Below, in pieces: positions 1 to 10,941 of a DNA stretch of 64,000 nt (the first letter of the stretch is position 1; every line of letters begins with the position of its first letter). The translations under genes were made by a program, and so were the position numbers. A model generated the notes under the pieces. It was not told the DNA's origin, ran no database searches, and saw only the letters and a list, made by a program, of their open reading frames with translations. Source of the DNA: JAEZDP01 sp964430855 (GTDB lineage Bacteria; Acidobacteriota; Vicinamibacteria; Vicinamibacterales; Vicinamibacteraceae); the NCBI GenBank assembly GCA_964430855.1, contig CAYSHC010000010.1, positions 4,346 to 68,345 on the forward strand, read 5' to 3'.

Positions 1-811
1 GCCACCATCGCGGCGGCGCTCTTCATCGCCGGCGTCTCCTTGCGTGACGACGTGCGGCCGCTGCCGCCCGTCGTGAGGCTCTGCGCGCACCTGGCGGGGG
101 CCGCGCTCGTCATGGCGAGCGTCGGAGGCGTCCGGACGGTCACCGTCTGGCCGCTGCACGTCGACGTCGTCGTCTCCGGCGTCAGCCTTGCCGTGGGCAT
201 CCTGTGGGCAGCCTGGTTCGTCAACGCGTTCAACTTCATGGACGGCGTCGACGGCATCGCCGGCACGCAGGCGCTGGTCGCCGGCCTGGCCTGGGTGGCC
301 TACGGCGCGCTGGTCCCGAGCGTTTTCCTGATGGGCGCCGGCGCGCTGCTCGCCGGCACCATGGCGGGCTTCCTCCTGCACAACTGGCCGCCGGCGCGCA
401 TCTTCATGGGCGATGTCGGCAGCGCCGTGCTCGGTCTGCTGCTGGCCACGACGCCCTGGGTGCTCGGCCCGTCCGATCTCCTCGTCGCGTCGATGCTGCC
501 CTTGTGGCCCTTCCTCTTCGACACCGGCCTGACCCTGGTGCGGCGCGGGCTGCGGGGCGAGCGCCTGTGGGAGGCGCACCGTTCACATCTCTACCAGCGG
601 CTGGTCATCAGCGGCTGGAGCCATCGGGCCGTGTCGTTGCTGTACGGTGGCCTCGCCGCGGCCGGCGCGGTTGCGGGCGTCGTGATGCTCGGCGCGCCGC
701 GTCCGCTGACCGCCGCGTGGCCGTTGCCCGTCGTTGCCGGAGCGCTCGTCCTGTGCGCGACGGTGGCGTACGCTGAGCGGGCGTCGCTCGATCCGGCCAG
801 GCCCAGAACCG

Positions 812-819
<8 letters not shown>
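1..819 (+). CDS. Polyprenyl-phosphate sugar-1-phosphate transferase, WecA/WbpL type (5' end missing)
   Basis: Membrane enzyme of the MraY/WecA family that would move a sugar-1-phosphate from a UDP-sugar to undecaprenyl phosphate and so start a polysaccharide repeat unit. The reading frame is open from base 1, so the N-terminus lies outside the window. Visible family motifs are LRDDVRPLPP (the Asp-Asp Mg site), FNFMDGVDGIAG, PPARIFMGDVGS and HRSHLYQRL, in the usual order between hydrophobic helices. The last motif is typical of the bacterial O-antigen branch rather than MraY. The next gene starts inside its stop region (8-base overlap) and is a WbpM-type dehydratase, the usual partner of WbpL. 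The sugar transferred (for example FucNAc, QuiNAc or GlcNAc) cannot be told from sequence. Confidence 0.9.
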
Positions 820-2698
<1,879 letters not shown>

Positions 2699-2719
2699 CG
2701 TGGCGATGCCGGGGGGACG

Positions 2720-2748
2720 TTGACGCGGTCGCCCGCGTGCTATAGGTT
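2720..2748 (+). promoter_or_regulatory. Possible sigma70-type promoter before the GT2-methyltransferase gene
   Basis: TTGACG at 2720-2725 is followed after 17 bases by TAGGTT (2743-2748). The overlapping hexamer TATAGG at 2741 gives a 15-base spacer. It lies in the short gap after the dehydratase. If it is real, the TTG at 2720 is a -35 box and not a start codon, which favours the TTG at 2789 as the start of the next gene. This is a pattern match only. Confidence 0.4.
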
Positions 2749-2788
2749 CTGCCCCGAACCGCAGGTACCTCCCGTCGAGCTGACACTC

Positions 2789-4738
2789 TTGCAGACCTCT
2801 CTCGCTGTCCTCGTTCCCGTCTACAACGAGCAGTACCTCGTGGCCGAGTCGCTGCGGCGCCTGCTGGTGCTCGAGCAGAGCCCCTACCTCGAGCGCATCG
2901 AGGTCATCGTGGTGGACGACTGCTCGAAGGACGGCACGCCCCGGGTGCTGGCGGAGTTCGCCGCCGAGCGCGCGGCGTCGCCGTCGCGCATCACGTGGAA
3001 GTGGCTGCGTCACGACGTCAACCAGGGCAAGGGACGCGCGATACGCACGGCCCTTGACGCCGCGACCTGCGAGATCGCGGTCATCCACGACGCGGACCTC
3101 GAATATCACCCCGAGGACCTGCTGCGTATCGTCGAAGTGTTCGTGCACGAGGGTGCCGATGCCGTCTTCGGCTCGCGCTTCGCCGGCGCCGCCGTCCGGC
3201 GCGTCCTCATGTACCGTCACGAGCTTGGCAACCGCCTCCTGACGACGCTGAGCAACCTGGCGACGAACCTGAATCTCACTGACATGGAGACCTGCTACAA
3301 GGCGGTGCGCACCGACCTGTTCAGGTCCATCCCCCTGGTGTCGAACGATTTCAGGATCGAGCCCGAGCTCACGATCAAGCTCGCGAAGCGGCAGGCGCGC
3401 GTGTTCGAGGTGCCCATCAGCTACTCGGGCCGCACCTACCTCGAGGGCAAGAAGATCAACTGGCGTGACGGCGTGAAGGCCCTGGCGGCCATCGTGCGGT
3501 TCACGCTCTCGGATCACATCTACAAGGACGACGAATACGGCAGCCAGATTCTCGCGCGCCTCAGCCGGGCGCCGCGGTTCAACGCGTGGATGGCCGACGT
3601 CATCCGCCGCTACTGCGGCGAGCGCGTGCTCGAGATCGGCGGGGGCGTCGGCAACCTGACGCTCCAGCTCGTGCCGCGCCGGGCGTTCGTCGTCTCGGAC
3701 ATCAATCCGCTCTATCTCCAGACCCTGCGGGCCCTGAAGCTGGGACGGCCCTACCTCCACGTCGAGTACTGCGACGTCTCGAAGGCGGAGACGTTCCCCA
3801 AACAGGCAGCCCCCTACGACACGGTCATCTGCCTGAACGTCATCGAGCACATCGACGATGACGAGCAGGCACTCCGCAACATCCGGAGCGTGCTGGCGCC
3901 GGATGGGCGGGCGCTCATCCTCGTCCCCCAGGGCCCGGGCAACTTCGGCACGCTCGACGAGGTGCTCGGCCACCACCGGCGGTACACGCGCGAGAGCCTG
4001 GCGGCCGTCGCGCAGCGGGCGGGCTTCGACGTCGAGGACATCCTGACGTTCAACCGGCTGGGCTCCGTCGCGTGGTTCCTCAACGGGCGGATCCTGAAGC
4101 GGCGGAACTTCGGCTTCTTCCAGATCAAGCTGCTCAATGCCATCGTGCCGCTCATGAAGCTGCTCGAGCGCGTCCCGCTGCTGCCTCCCCTCAGCCTGAT
4201 CGCCATCCTTCGCCCGGCTGGTGGGGCGGCAGTGGCGCAGGGTTCCGAGGCGCCCGGCGTGTCGGCGTCCGCCGCCGCTGCCGACGCCGGGGCGCCGTCG
4301 GCCATCCGCGCCGGTCTGGCCTTCCTATGGATGCTGCTGGTCGTGGCGGCGCTGGTCGGCGCCATCCAGGATGGTCAGGTGTACGCCGGCGGCATCGCCG
4401 CGGCGCGGGCGATGTGTCGTGACCTGCCCGCGTACGAGCACGTCGCCGATGCCGTGCGCGGCGCGCCCACCGTCGATTTCATCGTTCCCGACGATGTCGA
4501 GCGGGGAAGCGAGCGGTTCTATTGCGCGCAGTACCGGCTCATTCCGGCGACGTTGCGACACCGGACAGTCGCGAGCCTCTCGGCGCCTTCGACGGCCGAT
4601 ACCGTCGTACTCGACGTGGGTGACGGGCCGGGGGCGTCGGCGGCGCTGGAGCGCCTGGTCCGCGAGGCTGCGGTTGTGCGACTGGACGTCACGCGTCGGA
4701 CCGACAACCTCGTCGTGCTGAAGCGGCATTCTCCATGA
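2789..4738 (+). CDS. Fusion: family 2 glycosyltransferase, class I methyltransferase and C-terminal membrane domain
   Basis: Three parts share one frame. Residues 1 to about 250 are a GT2 (GT-A) domain with VLVPVYNE, VVVDDCSKDGT and the DxD-type VIHDADLEYHPEDL, resembling dolichol-phosphate-mannose-type transferases. From about 260 to 470 there is an SAM-dependent methyltransferase with motif I VLEIGGGVGN near 280 and LNVIEHIDDDEQAL as motif II. From about 505 there is one strong membrane helix followed by a C-terminal stretch of about 115 residues that I do not recognise. The start is uncertain: TTG at 2789 sits just before the first GT2 strand, while TTG at 2720 is in frame but coincides with a promoter-like box. 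The stop overlaps the next gene by four bases (ATGA). Confidence 0.8.
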   Translation: MQTSLAVLVPVYNEQYLVAESLRRLLVLEQSPYLERIEVIVVDDCSKDGTPRVLAEFAAERAASPSRITWKWLRHDVNQGKGRAIRTALDAATCEIAVIHDADLEYHPEDLLRIVEVFVHEGADAVFGSRFAGAAVRRVLMYRHELGNRLLTTLSNLATNLNLTDMETCYKAVRTDLFRSIPLVSNDFRIEPELTIKLAKRQARVFEVPISYSGRTYLEGKKINWRDGVKALAAIVRFTLSDHIYKDDEYGSQILARLSRAPRFNAWMADVIRRYCGERVLEIGGGVGNLTLQLVPRRAFVVSDINPLYLQTLRALKLGRPYLHVEYCDVSKAETFPKQAAPYDTVICLNVIEHIDDDEQALRNIRSVLAPDGRALILVPQGPGNFGTLDEVLGHHRRYTRESLAAVAQRAGFDVEDILTFNRLGSVAWFLNGRILKRRNFGFFQIKLLNAIVPLMKLLERVPLLPPLSLIAILRPAGGAAVAQGSEAPGVSASAAAADAGAPSAIRAGLAFLWMLLVVAALVGAIQDGQVYAGGIAAARAMCRDLPAYEHVADAVRGAPTVDFIVPDDVERGSERFYCAQYRLIPATLRHRTVASLSAPSTADTVVLDVGDGPGASAALERLVREAAVVRLDVTRRTDNLVVLKRHSP

Positions 4739-6138
4739 GCGGGAGCGGGCCCTCGATTGCCTACGTCGTCACCGGCACGCTGATCGCGGCCGCCCACCTG
4801 TACCGGAGCGGCCTTCGGGGAAGCCGCCTGGGCCTGTATGCTACGGGCCTTGGTCCTCTCATCGGCACCACGACCGCATCGCTGTTGCTGTTTGCGGCGC
4901 GCGCCGTCGGCGCGCCGCCCCCGCGCCTGATGCACTTCATCGCCGTCGGCACCGTGCTGGCGGCAACCTGCGTGTTCACGCGCCCTGCCGCCGGCGCGGT
5001 CCGGCAGTCCTCCTGGTACACGTCCGACCCGTCGCTGCTGGTGCTGGGCGGCCTCGTCGCTGCCGGCGCGTCGACGCGCGTTCTCGTCGAGGCAGTCACG
5101 GCCTTCGCGCGCACGTGGCCCCTGGGCACATGGGATGCCGTGGCGATCTGGGGCTTGCGGGCGCTGCAGTTCTACCGCGCATACGACGTGTTCCCGTCGC
5201 TGTTGCGCGACGGGGGACTGACGCTGGCGCACTACCCGCTGCTGGTCCCCGGTGCTGTTGCGGCCCAGTACTTCATGCTCGGAGGCGAGCAGGAGCTGGT
5301 GCCCGTGCTCGTCGGCGGCATGGCCGTTCTGTCGGTGGCGTTGCTGGTGTTTGTCGCGGTGCGCGAAGAAGCGGGTATCACCGCGGCGCTCCTCGCCCTG
5401 GCGTTCGTGCTGACGAGCCAGACGCTGTGGGCGATGGCTTTCGGACAGGCCGCCGACGTGCACGTGGCCGCCGCGCTGCTGGCCAGTACGATCGGGTTGA
5501 TCTCGCACCTGCCGGGCAGTCGCGTCTGGCCTGTTCCGCCGGTCCTTGTTGGCTGCAGCCTGTCGATGCTGATCTGGTCCAAGAACGAAGGGCTGGTGCT
5601 TGCCGCCATCGCCGTGGCTGCCTGTGGCGCGATGGCCCTGGCCAGCAAAGCATCGTTGCGGCCGTGGTCGGGCATCGTCATCGGGGCGGCGCCCGGTGTG
5701 CTCGCGCTCCTCTTCTTCAAGCAGTCGTGGGCGCCGGAGAGCGGCCTCGACAGCTTCTTTCTTCCGGGATGGCAGGCGAAGCTGCTCTCCGTGGACCGAT
5801 TCGCCCTTCCGTTCCTGGGGTTGTGGGAACGCCTGCGGCCAGGCGGCGCCAACTACGGATGGGGTGGAACGTGGCTGGCGCTGCTTGTGGGCATCGCCTT
5901 GATCGTCGCGTGGGAGGCACGGCGCCGGACGCCGGCCCGCCTCGCGTGGCTCGCCGTCCTCGCGCTTGCGGTTGCGTTCTGGACGATGACCTATGTCACC
6001 ACACCGTACGATCCGGCCTGGCACATCGCGTCGTCGCTCGACCGCCTGATGCTCCAGGTGTGGCCGCTGGCCGTCGTGGGCGTATTCGGCGCGGTGGGTG
6101 CAGAGTTGACCGCCTGGCGGCACCGTCCCAGAGCGTGA
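4735..6138 (+). CDS. Polytopic membrane protein, probable GT-C-fold glycosyltransferase
   Basis: 467 residues with about 11-12 hydrophobic helices. The early-middle segment TWDAVAIWGLRALQFY and the late segment AWHIASSLDRLMLQVWP resemble conserved patches of lipid-linked-sugar-using GT-C enzymes (charged residues after the first helices and an R near the last helices). No confident family name can be given. It is translationally coupled to the GT2-methyltransferase gene through an ATGA overlap, so the two products probably act in the same pathway. A plain O-antigen polymerase role is an alternative. Confidence 0.6.
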   Translation: MSGSGPSIAYVVTGTLIAAAHLYRSGLRGSRLGLYATGLGPLIGTTTASLLLFAARAVGAPPPRLMHFIAVGTVLAATCVFTRPAAGAVRQSSWYTSDPSLLVLGGLVAAGASTRVLVEAVTAFARTWPLGTWDAVAIWGLRALQFYRAYDVFPSLLRDGGLTLAHYPLLVPGAVAAQYFMLGGEQELVPVLVGGMAVLSVALLVFVAVREEAGITAALLALAFVLTSQTLWAMAFGQAADVHVAAALLASTIGLISHLPGSRVWPVPPVLVGCSLSMLIWSKNEGLVLAAIAVAACGAMALASKASLRPWSGIVIGAAPGVLALLFFKQSWAPESGLDSFFLPGWQAKLLSVDRFALPFLGLWERLRPGGANYGWGGTWLALLVGIALIVAWEARRRTPARLAWLAVLALAVAFWTMTYVTTPYDPAWHIASSLDRLMLQVWPLAVVGVFGAVGAELTAWRHRPRA

Positions 6139-6222
6139 TCTCGCGCCGTCCCTGAAGGCCCGCGATCGCGCCTCGACAAAGTGCGCCGGGGTCGTGTTGA
6201 CGCCCCTGCAACGTGTAAGGTA

Positions 6223-6257
6223 CCGTCGGGCGTTCCGAGGTAGCGGACTCCCGACGG
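6223..6257. promoter_or_regulatory. Inverted repeat in the gap before the epimerase gene
   Basis: CCGTCGGG (6223-6230) pairs perfectly with CCCGACGG (6250-6257) across a 19-base loop, within the 168-base gap 6139-6306. A TTGACG box lies just upstream at 6197 but has no convincing -10 at 17 bases. The repeat could be a leader hairpin, an operator or a weak terminator for the upstream gene. Nothing else was seen in this gap. Confidence 0.3.
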
Positions 6258-6306
6258 CGGGTCCGCACGCCACCCGGCCGCACCAGGGCCCCGTATCTCC
6301 TTCCGC

Positions 6307-7236
6307 ATGTCCACAGCACTCGTCACCGGCGGCGCCGGCTTCATCGGATCGAACCTCGTTCGCCTCCTGCTCGAGCGCGGACACACCGTCACCGTCCTCG
6401 ACAACCTCTCGTCCGGCTACCGCAGCAACCTCGACGAGCTGCCCGCCGCCAGGCTCGTGGAAGGCGACATCCGCAACGCCGCCGACGTCGACGCGGCCAT
6501 GGAAGGCTGCGAGATGGTCTTCCACCTGGCGGCGTCGGTTGGCAACAAGCGCTCCATCGACCATCCGCTGGACGACTCGGCCATCAACGTGATGGGCACG
6601 CTGACGGTCCTCGAGGCTGCCCGCCGTCACGGCGTTCGCAAGCTCGTCTTCTCCTCGTCGGCAGGCATCTTCGGCGAACTCAAGACGATCCCGATCGCCG
6701 AGGACCATCCGGTGGAACCCGACACGCCGTACGGCGCGAGCAAGCTCGCGGCGGAGAAGCTGTGTCTGGCCTACGCCAAGCTCTACGCCCTCGAATGCGT
6801 GTGCCTCAGGTACTTCAACGTGTACGGGCCGAACCAGCGCTACGACGCGTACGGCAACGTCATCCCGATCTTCGCCCACCGCATGCTGCGGAACGAGCCG
6901 GTCACCGTGTTCGGCGACGGCGAGCAGACGCGCGATTTCGTCAACGTGCGCGACGTCGCGGAAGCGAACTACCGCGCCGCGATGAACCGCGGCGTCTCCG
7001 GCGCGTTCAACATCGGCAGCGGCACGCGCGTGACGATCAACGAGCTCATCGCCCTCATGTCGGAGGCGGGCGGCCTGTCACCGGCCGTCGAGTACGGGCC
7101 GCCGCGCCCCGGGGACGTGCGGCACAGCCTCGCCGACGTCTCGCAGGCGAAGGCGCGGCTCGGCTTCGAGCCGAGCGTGGACCTGGCCAGCGGGTTGCGC
7201 GAGTACATGGCCTGGGCGCGGGCCGCGTCGGTCTGA
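6307..7236 (+). CDS. NAD-dependent sugar epimerase/dehydratase (extended SDR, UDP-hexose 4-epimerase-like)
   Basis: 309 residues, full length for the GalE/WbpP group. The N-terminal NAD loop is VTGGAGFIG (residues 6-14). The catalytic region is SSSAGIFGE followed by YGASKLAAEK, giving the Ser/Tyr-x3-Lys set. The C-terminal motif PRPGDVRHSLADVSQA is typical of UDP-sugar 4-epimerases. It probably supplies a nucleotide sugar to the neighbouring transferases. Whether it epimerises, reduces or decarboxylates cannot be fixed from sequence. The next gene follows after 6 bases, so they are likely cotranscribed. Confidence 0.85.
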   Translation: MSTALVTGGAGFIGSNLVRLLLERGHTVTVLDNLSSGYRSNLDELPAARLVEGDIRNAADVDAAMEGCEMVFHLAASVGNKRSIDHPLDDSAINVMGTLTVLEAARRHGVRKLVFSSSAGIFGELKTIPIAEDHPVEPDTPYGASKLAAEKLCLAYAKLYALECVCLRYFNVYGPNQRYDAYGNVIPIFAHRMLRNEPVTVFGDGEQTRDFVNVRDVAEANYRAAMNRGVSGAFNIGSGTRVTINELIALMSEAGGLSPAVEYGPPRPGDVRHSLADVSQAKARLGFEPSVDLASGLREYMAWARAASV

Positions 7237-7242
7237 GCCGTC

Positions 7243-8496
7243 ATGGCCCACGTGGTCGTCCTGAGCCTCGTCTTTCCTCCCGACAGCGTCTCGACGGCAC
7301 AAATCATGGGCCAGCTGACGGCGGATCTCCGTCGTCTCGGCCACCAGGTTTCCGTCGTCACGACGACGCCCCACTACAACAGGGACGAGGCTGCCGAGGC
7401 GCGACAGCCCCTGCGCCGCGGCTGGCTGGGGCTCGTCTGGCGCAGCGAGCTCGACGGCGTGCCGGTGTGGCACACCGCGATGCCGCGCAAGTCGGCCTCG
7501 GTGCCGCAGCGGCTTGCCGCCTGGGCGCTGTTCCACTTCCTGAGCCTCGTCGTCGGCGTGACGGCGCTCAGGAAGGTGGACGTCATCGTGGCGCCGTCGC
7601 CGCCCCTGTCCATCGGGATCGTCGCGTGGCTGCTCGGCCGCTGGCATCGGGCGCCGTTTGTCTACAACGTCCAGGAGATCTACCCGGACATCGCGATCAA
7701 CCTTGGCGCGGTTCGCAACCCGCTGCTCATCGGGCTGCTGTATGCGGTCGAGCGGTTCGTCTACCGCCGCGCCGCGCGCGTGACGCTCATCTCCGAACAG
7801 ATGCGCAAGCGGCTGCTCGACAAGGGCGTCGACGCGGGCCGGCTCGTCGTCATTCCGAACTTCGTCGACGTCGCGCAGCTGGCGACGGTCCAGATGACAA
7901 CGGGGTTTCGAGAGGAGTTCGGGCTCGAAGGGAAGTTCCTCGTGACGTATGCCGGCAACATCGGGCCGGCGCAGGGCCTCGAGAGCCTGCTCGAGGCCGC
8001 CACGCTGCTGGCCGACGTGCCCGATGTGATGGTGGCGCTCATCGGCGACGGGTCGCTCGCGCCGGTGTTCCAGGAGCGCATCGGCGACCTCGGGCTGAGG
8101 AACGTCACGATGATCCCGTACCAGCCGTTCGCGCGCGTACCGGAGATCTACGCCACGTCCGACCTGTCGATCGTCGCGCAGGCCGTCGCGACAGGGGCCG
8201 ACGCGGTGCCGTCGAAGCTGTATCGCATCATGGCGGCGGCTCGCCCGATTCTCGCCATCACCGCGCCGGACTCCGACGTCGCCCGGCTCGTGCGCGAGGC
8301 CGACTGCGGCTATGTCGCGACCTACGGCGACGCCGGCGCCATCGCCGCCGCGATCCGCCAGGCGGTGGCGGCCCGTGAGGAGCTCCCGGCCATGGGCCGG
8401 CGTGGCCGTGCGCGCGTCCTCGCGGAGTTCGAACGCCGCATCGTCACCGGCCGCTACGAGGCGCTGTTGACCGACGTCATCGCCGAGGCGCGCTGA
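7243..8496 (+). CDS. Family 4 glycosyltransferase, WbuB-like (copy 1)
   Basis: 417 residues with a GT-B fold. The N-terminal domain begins VVLSLVFPPDSVSTAQ and contains VTTTPHYNRD. The C-terminal donor-binding domain contains TYAGNIGPAQGLE and YQPFARVPEIYATSDL. These match the WbuB group, whose members transfer N-acetyl-fucosamine-type sugars. A close paralogue is encoded at 14044-15300 with the same motifs almost word for word. The 3' end overlaps the convergent gene on the other strand by 20 bases. The acceptor and donor are inferred only from family resemblance. Confidence 0.87.
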   Translation: MAHVVVLSLVFPPDSVSTAQIMGQLTADLRRLGHQVSVVTTTPHYNRDEAAEARQPLRRGWLGLVWRSELDGVPVWHTAMPRKSASVPQRLAAWALFHFLSLVVGVTALRKVDVIVAPSPPLSIGIVAWLLGRWHRAPFVYNVQEIYPDIAINLGAVRNPLLIGLLYAVERFVYRRAARVTLISEQMRKRLLDKGVDAGRLVVIPNFVDVAQLATVQMTTGFREEFGLEGKFLVTYAGNIGPAQGLESLLEAATLLADVPDVMVALIGDGSLAPVFQERIGDLGLRNVTMIPYQPFARVPEIYATSDLSIVAQAVATGADAVPSKLYRIMAAARPILAITAPDSDVARLVREADCGYVATYGDAGAIAAAIRQAVAAREELPAMGRRGRARVLAEFERRIVTGRYEALLTDVIAEAR

Positions 8497-9547
8497 CGAC
8501 GGAGCGGAACGCGGCCGCCAGGCGGGCCGCCACGACGGGGACGTCGTAGTGCGCCTGCGCCACGGCACGGCCCGTCGTCCCCAGGCGGCGCCGCCGTTCA
8601 GGGTCGCGTGCGAGCGCCACCAGCGCGTCGGTCCACTCCCGCGTGGACCGCGCCGTGAGCCCGCTCTCGCCGTGCGCCAGCACTTCCACGTTCATCCCGA
8701 CCGGCGAGACCACGGCGGGCAGCCCGGTGGCCATGTACTGGAGCATCTTGAAGCTGCACTTGCCGCGGGTCCAGTCGTTGTCCTCGAGCGGCATGAGGCC
8801 CACGTGCATGGCCTGCAGCGCCACCGCCTCGCGATCGGCGCTCCACCGCTCGAAACGGACGCGCTCCGGGGGCACGCCGTCGAGGACGGGCCGTCGGTCC
8901 GCGACGATGACGACCACCGCGCCGGGGATGGCGCGCAGCGCATCGGCCAGCGCGGGCGCAATCGCCTCGAGGTACAGGAAGTTGCCGGACGTGCCCGTCC
9001 AGCCGATGACGAACGTACCGGCGTCCGGGGGCGTCTCGGCCGGCCGGAATCGCTGGCAGTCGATGGCCGTCGGGATCACGTGAACGCTGGCGCAGTACTG
9101 CGAGAGCCAGTCCGCGAGGAACGCGTTGCCCGCAATCCCGGCCGCGGCGCGGCGCGCAAGCCGCGATGCGGACCGCCCGCCGAAGCCCTCCAGCCACACG
9201 GCGTCGTCGATGTCGAGCACGAGGGGACCACGCAGCAGGCCTGCCAGCTGCTCGAGGCCAGGTACGAAGCTGCGCTCGACCCAGGTGAGGTCCGCGTGCC
9301 GGCTGGCCGCCACGGCGGGCAGTCGGGACAGGGCGTGCGCGGCGCCCCAGCCGAGCGCCAGCGGCGCGAGGTGCCGTCGCCGCATGCGTGACAGCGGACC
9401 CGGCATCGGCATCGCCTGCCCGACGGCGGGCACGCGCTCGACGACCTCGATGCCCAGCTCCCGCAGCGGCGCGACGTGCTGCCGGACGCGAAACCGCGCC
9501 GACGGCATCGAGCGGCCGCTCGTGACGGCACAGACGTGCATGCTCAT
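8477..9547 (-). CDS. Glycosyltransferase, GT4-like
   Basis: 356 residues. The C-terminal half has the pattern FVIGWTGTSGNFLYLE, then FERWSADREAVALQAMHVGLMPL and KMLQYMATGLPAVVSPVG, which is the GT4 donor site including the E/K-rich loop and the A-G-P turn. The N-terminal half (SARFRVRQHVAPLRELGIEV) looks like an acceptor domain. The start ATG at 9547 overlaps the upstream flippase stop (ATGA), with another ATG two codons later. It forms a two-gene minus-strand operon with the flippase, facing the plus-strand genes on both sides. Confidence 0.82.
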   Translation of the reverse strand: MSMHVCAVTSGRSMPSARFRVRQHVAPLRELGIEVVERVPAVGQAMPMPGPLSRMRRRHLAPLALGWGAAHALSRLPAVAASRHADLTWVERSFVPGLEQLAGLLRGPLVLDIDDAVWLEGFGGRSASRLARRAAAGIAGNAFLADWLSQYCASVHVIPTAIDCQRFRPAETPPDAGTFVIGWTGTSGNFLYLEAIAPALADALRAIPGAVVVIVADRRPVLDGVPPERVRFERWSADREAVALQAMHVGLMPLEDNDWTRGKCSFKMLQYMATGLPAVVSPVGMNVEVLAHGESGLTARSTREWTDALVALARDPERRRRLGTTGRAVAQAHYDVPVVAARLAAAFRSVVSAPRR

Positions 9548-10869
9548 GGAGTCGCGGCCCGGCGCTGCCGCACGTGCGACCGCAGGAGGACAACGTGGGC
9601 GGCCGCGGCGCCGAGCGTGTAGACCGACGTCGCGATCGCAAGGCCGAGGATGCCGCCCAGCCAGTACGCGGCGATCTTCAGGGGGATGGCCAGGGTGAAG
9701 GCGACCACGCCGACGCGCGTGGGCGTGGCGGTGTTGCCGAACGCGTAGAAGGCGACGGTGAAGATCTGCCCGGCGGCGCCACCGAGCCAGACGCCGATGA
9801 GCAGCACGAGCAGGGCGTGCAGCAGCGCAATCTGGTCGGGCGTCAGCCAGCGTGCCGCGGCGAGCGTGAGCGCGGGCCTGCCGGCCACGAGGATCGCGAG
9901 CCAGGCGGCCATGAACAGCGCAGTGCAGGCGGCCACGCGCACCCGGACGACGGAGGTGAACGCCGCCCAGTCCCTCGCGGCGGCATGGCGGGCGAGCCTG
10001 GGCATGACCGGGTTGATCAGGGCACGCGTCAGTATCTGGTTACCGGCGGCATATACCTGCTGCGCCAGGTGGAACAGCGACAGGTGGCCCGGCAGCGCGA
10101 ACGACGCGAGCAGGCGCTCGACGACAGGATCGGCCTTGTAGTACAGGGACCCTCCGAGCAGCGGCGCCAGACGCCGCCACACCTCCGCGCCGCCCACGAG
10201 TCGCCAGGCGGGCCTGGCGTACCTGCCCAGCGCGGGGAGGAGGAGTGCCACCTGGAGGCCCGCGCGCAGCGTCAGCGCCCACGCCACCGCGTAGACGCCA
10301 TAGGCGGCCATGCCGGCCCACGCCGCCGCGAGGCCGACGGTGCTGGCCAGCGCGCCGCTCACTTCCACCCAGAGGAAGCGGTCACGGGCGTACGCTGCCG
10401 ACCAGGTCACCGCGAGGAGCATCGTGAAGAACGCACCGATCAGCTGGATGCGCACGAGGCTGACGGTCAGGGCCTGGACGTCCGCCGTGAACCCCGGTGC
10501 CATCCAGGGGACCCACAGGCCGGCGCTGCCCATCAGCGCCAGCGAGAGCCCGAACGCGGCGGCGCCGACGCCCTGGCCGAACGTCCACGCGTGCGTCCGG
10601 AACGCCTCGGTGGAGGTGGTCGAGAGCATCGGTGTCAGGACCGACGTGAGGCTGGTGCTCACGACGCTCAGCACGACCTGCGGCACCAGCGTGCTGACAA
10701 ACAGCGCGTCGGTCGCGCTGCCCACGCCCAGCTTGACAACGGGCAACCAGTGATAGCCAAATGTCACGGCCAGGTTGATGGCCGCGGCCGCGCCGATCAG
10801 CACCGGCGCCGGAAGGGTGGCGCTCCACGAGGAACGCGCCCGCATGGTCGGTTGGGACTCACGCGTCAC
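9544..10869 (-). CDS. MurJ/MviN-like lipid-linked oligosaccharide flippase
   Basis: 441 residues with about 12-14 hydrophobic helices. The N-terminal part (residues 40-90) carries GSATDALFVSTLVPQVVLS, the conserved first-helices pattern of the MVF group. Because peptidoglycan MurJ is normally encoded elsewhere and this copy sits beside glycosyltransferases, it more likely exports a polysaccharide repeat unit. The start is GTG at 10869, preceded by GAGG at about 4-8 bases. It is divergent from asnB, with 72 bases between them that contain the short palindrome GCTACTGTAGC near 10890. Confidence 0.8.
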   Translation of the reverse strand: MTRESQPTMRARSSWSATLPAPVLIGAAAAINLAVTFGYHWLPVVKLGVGSATDALFVSTLVPQVVLSVVSTSLTSVLTPMLSTTSTEAFRTHAWTFGQGVGAAAFGLSLALMGSAGLWVPWMAPGFTADVQALTVSLVRIQLIGAFFTMLLAVTWSAAYARDRFLWVEVSGALASTVGLAAAWAGMAAYGVYAVAWALTLRAGLQVALLLPALGRYARPAWRLVGGAEVWRRLAPLLGGSLYYKADPVVERLLASFALPGHLSLFHLAQQVYAAGNQILTRALINPVMPRLARHAAARDWAAFTSVVRVRVAACTALFMAAWLAILVAGRPALTLAAARWLTPDQIALLHALLVLLIGVWLGGAAGQIFTVAFYAFGNTATPTRVGVVAFTLAIPLKIAAYWLGGILGLAIATSVYTLGAAAAHVVLLRSHVRQRRAATP

Positions 10870-10941
10870 GACACCTCGCCGCCACGGCCGCTACTGTAGC
10901 AGCTGCGGGAACCCGCCCGCCATCGCCTCCCGACTTCCAGC

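Noticed and set aside
6197..6221. TTGACG with TAAGGT as a promoter for the epimerase gene
   Set aside because: The spacer would be 13 bases, too short; no acceptable -10 lies at 16-18 bases.
4519..6879. 786-codon open frame on the minus strand
   Set aside because: It lies opposite coupled plus-strand genes, is rich in Arg, His and Asp typical of GC-rich antisense shadows, and shows no protein motif.
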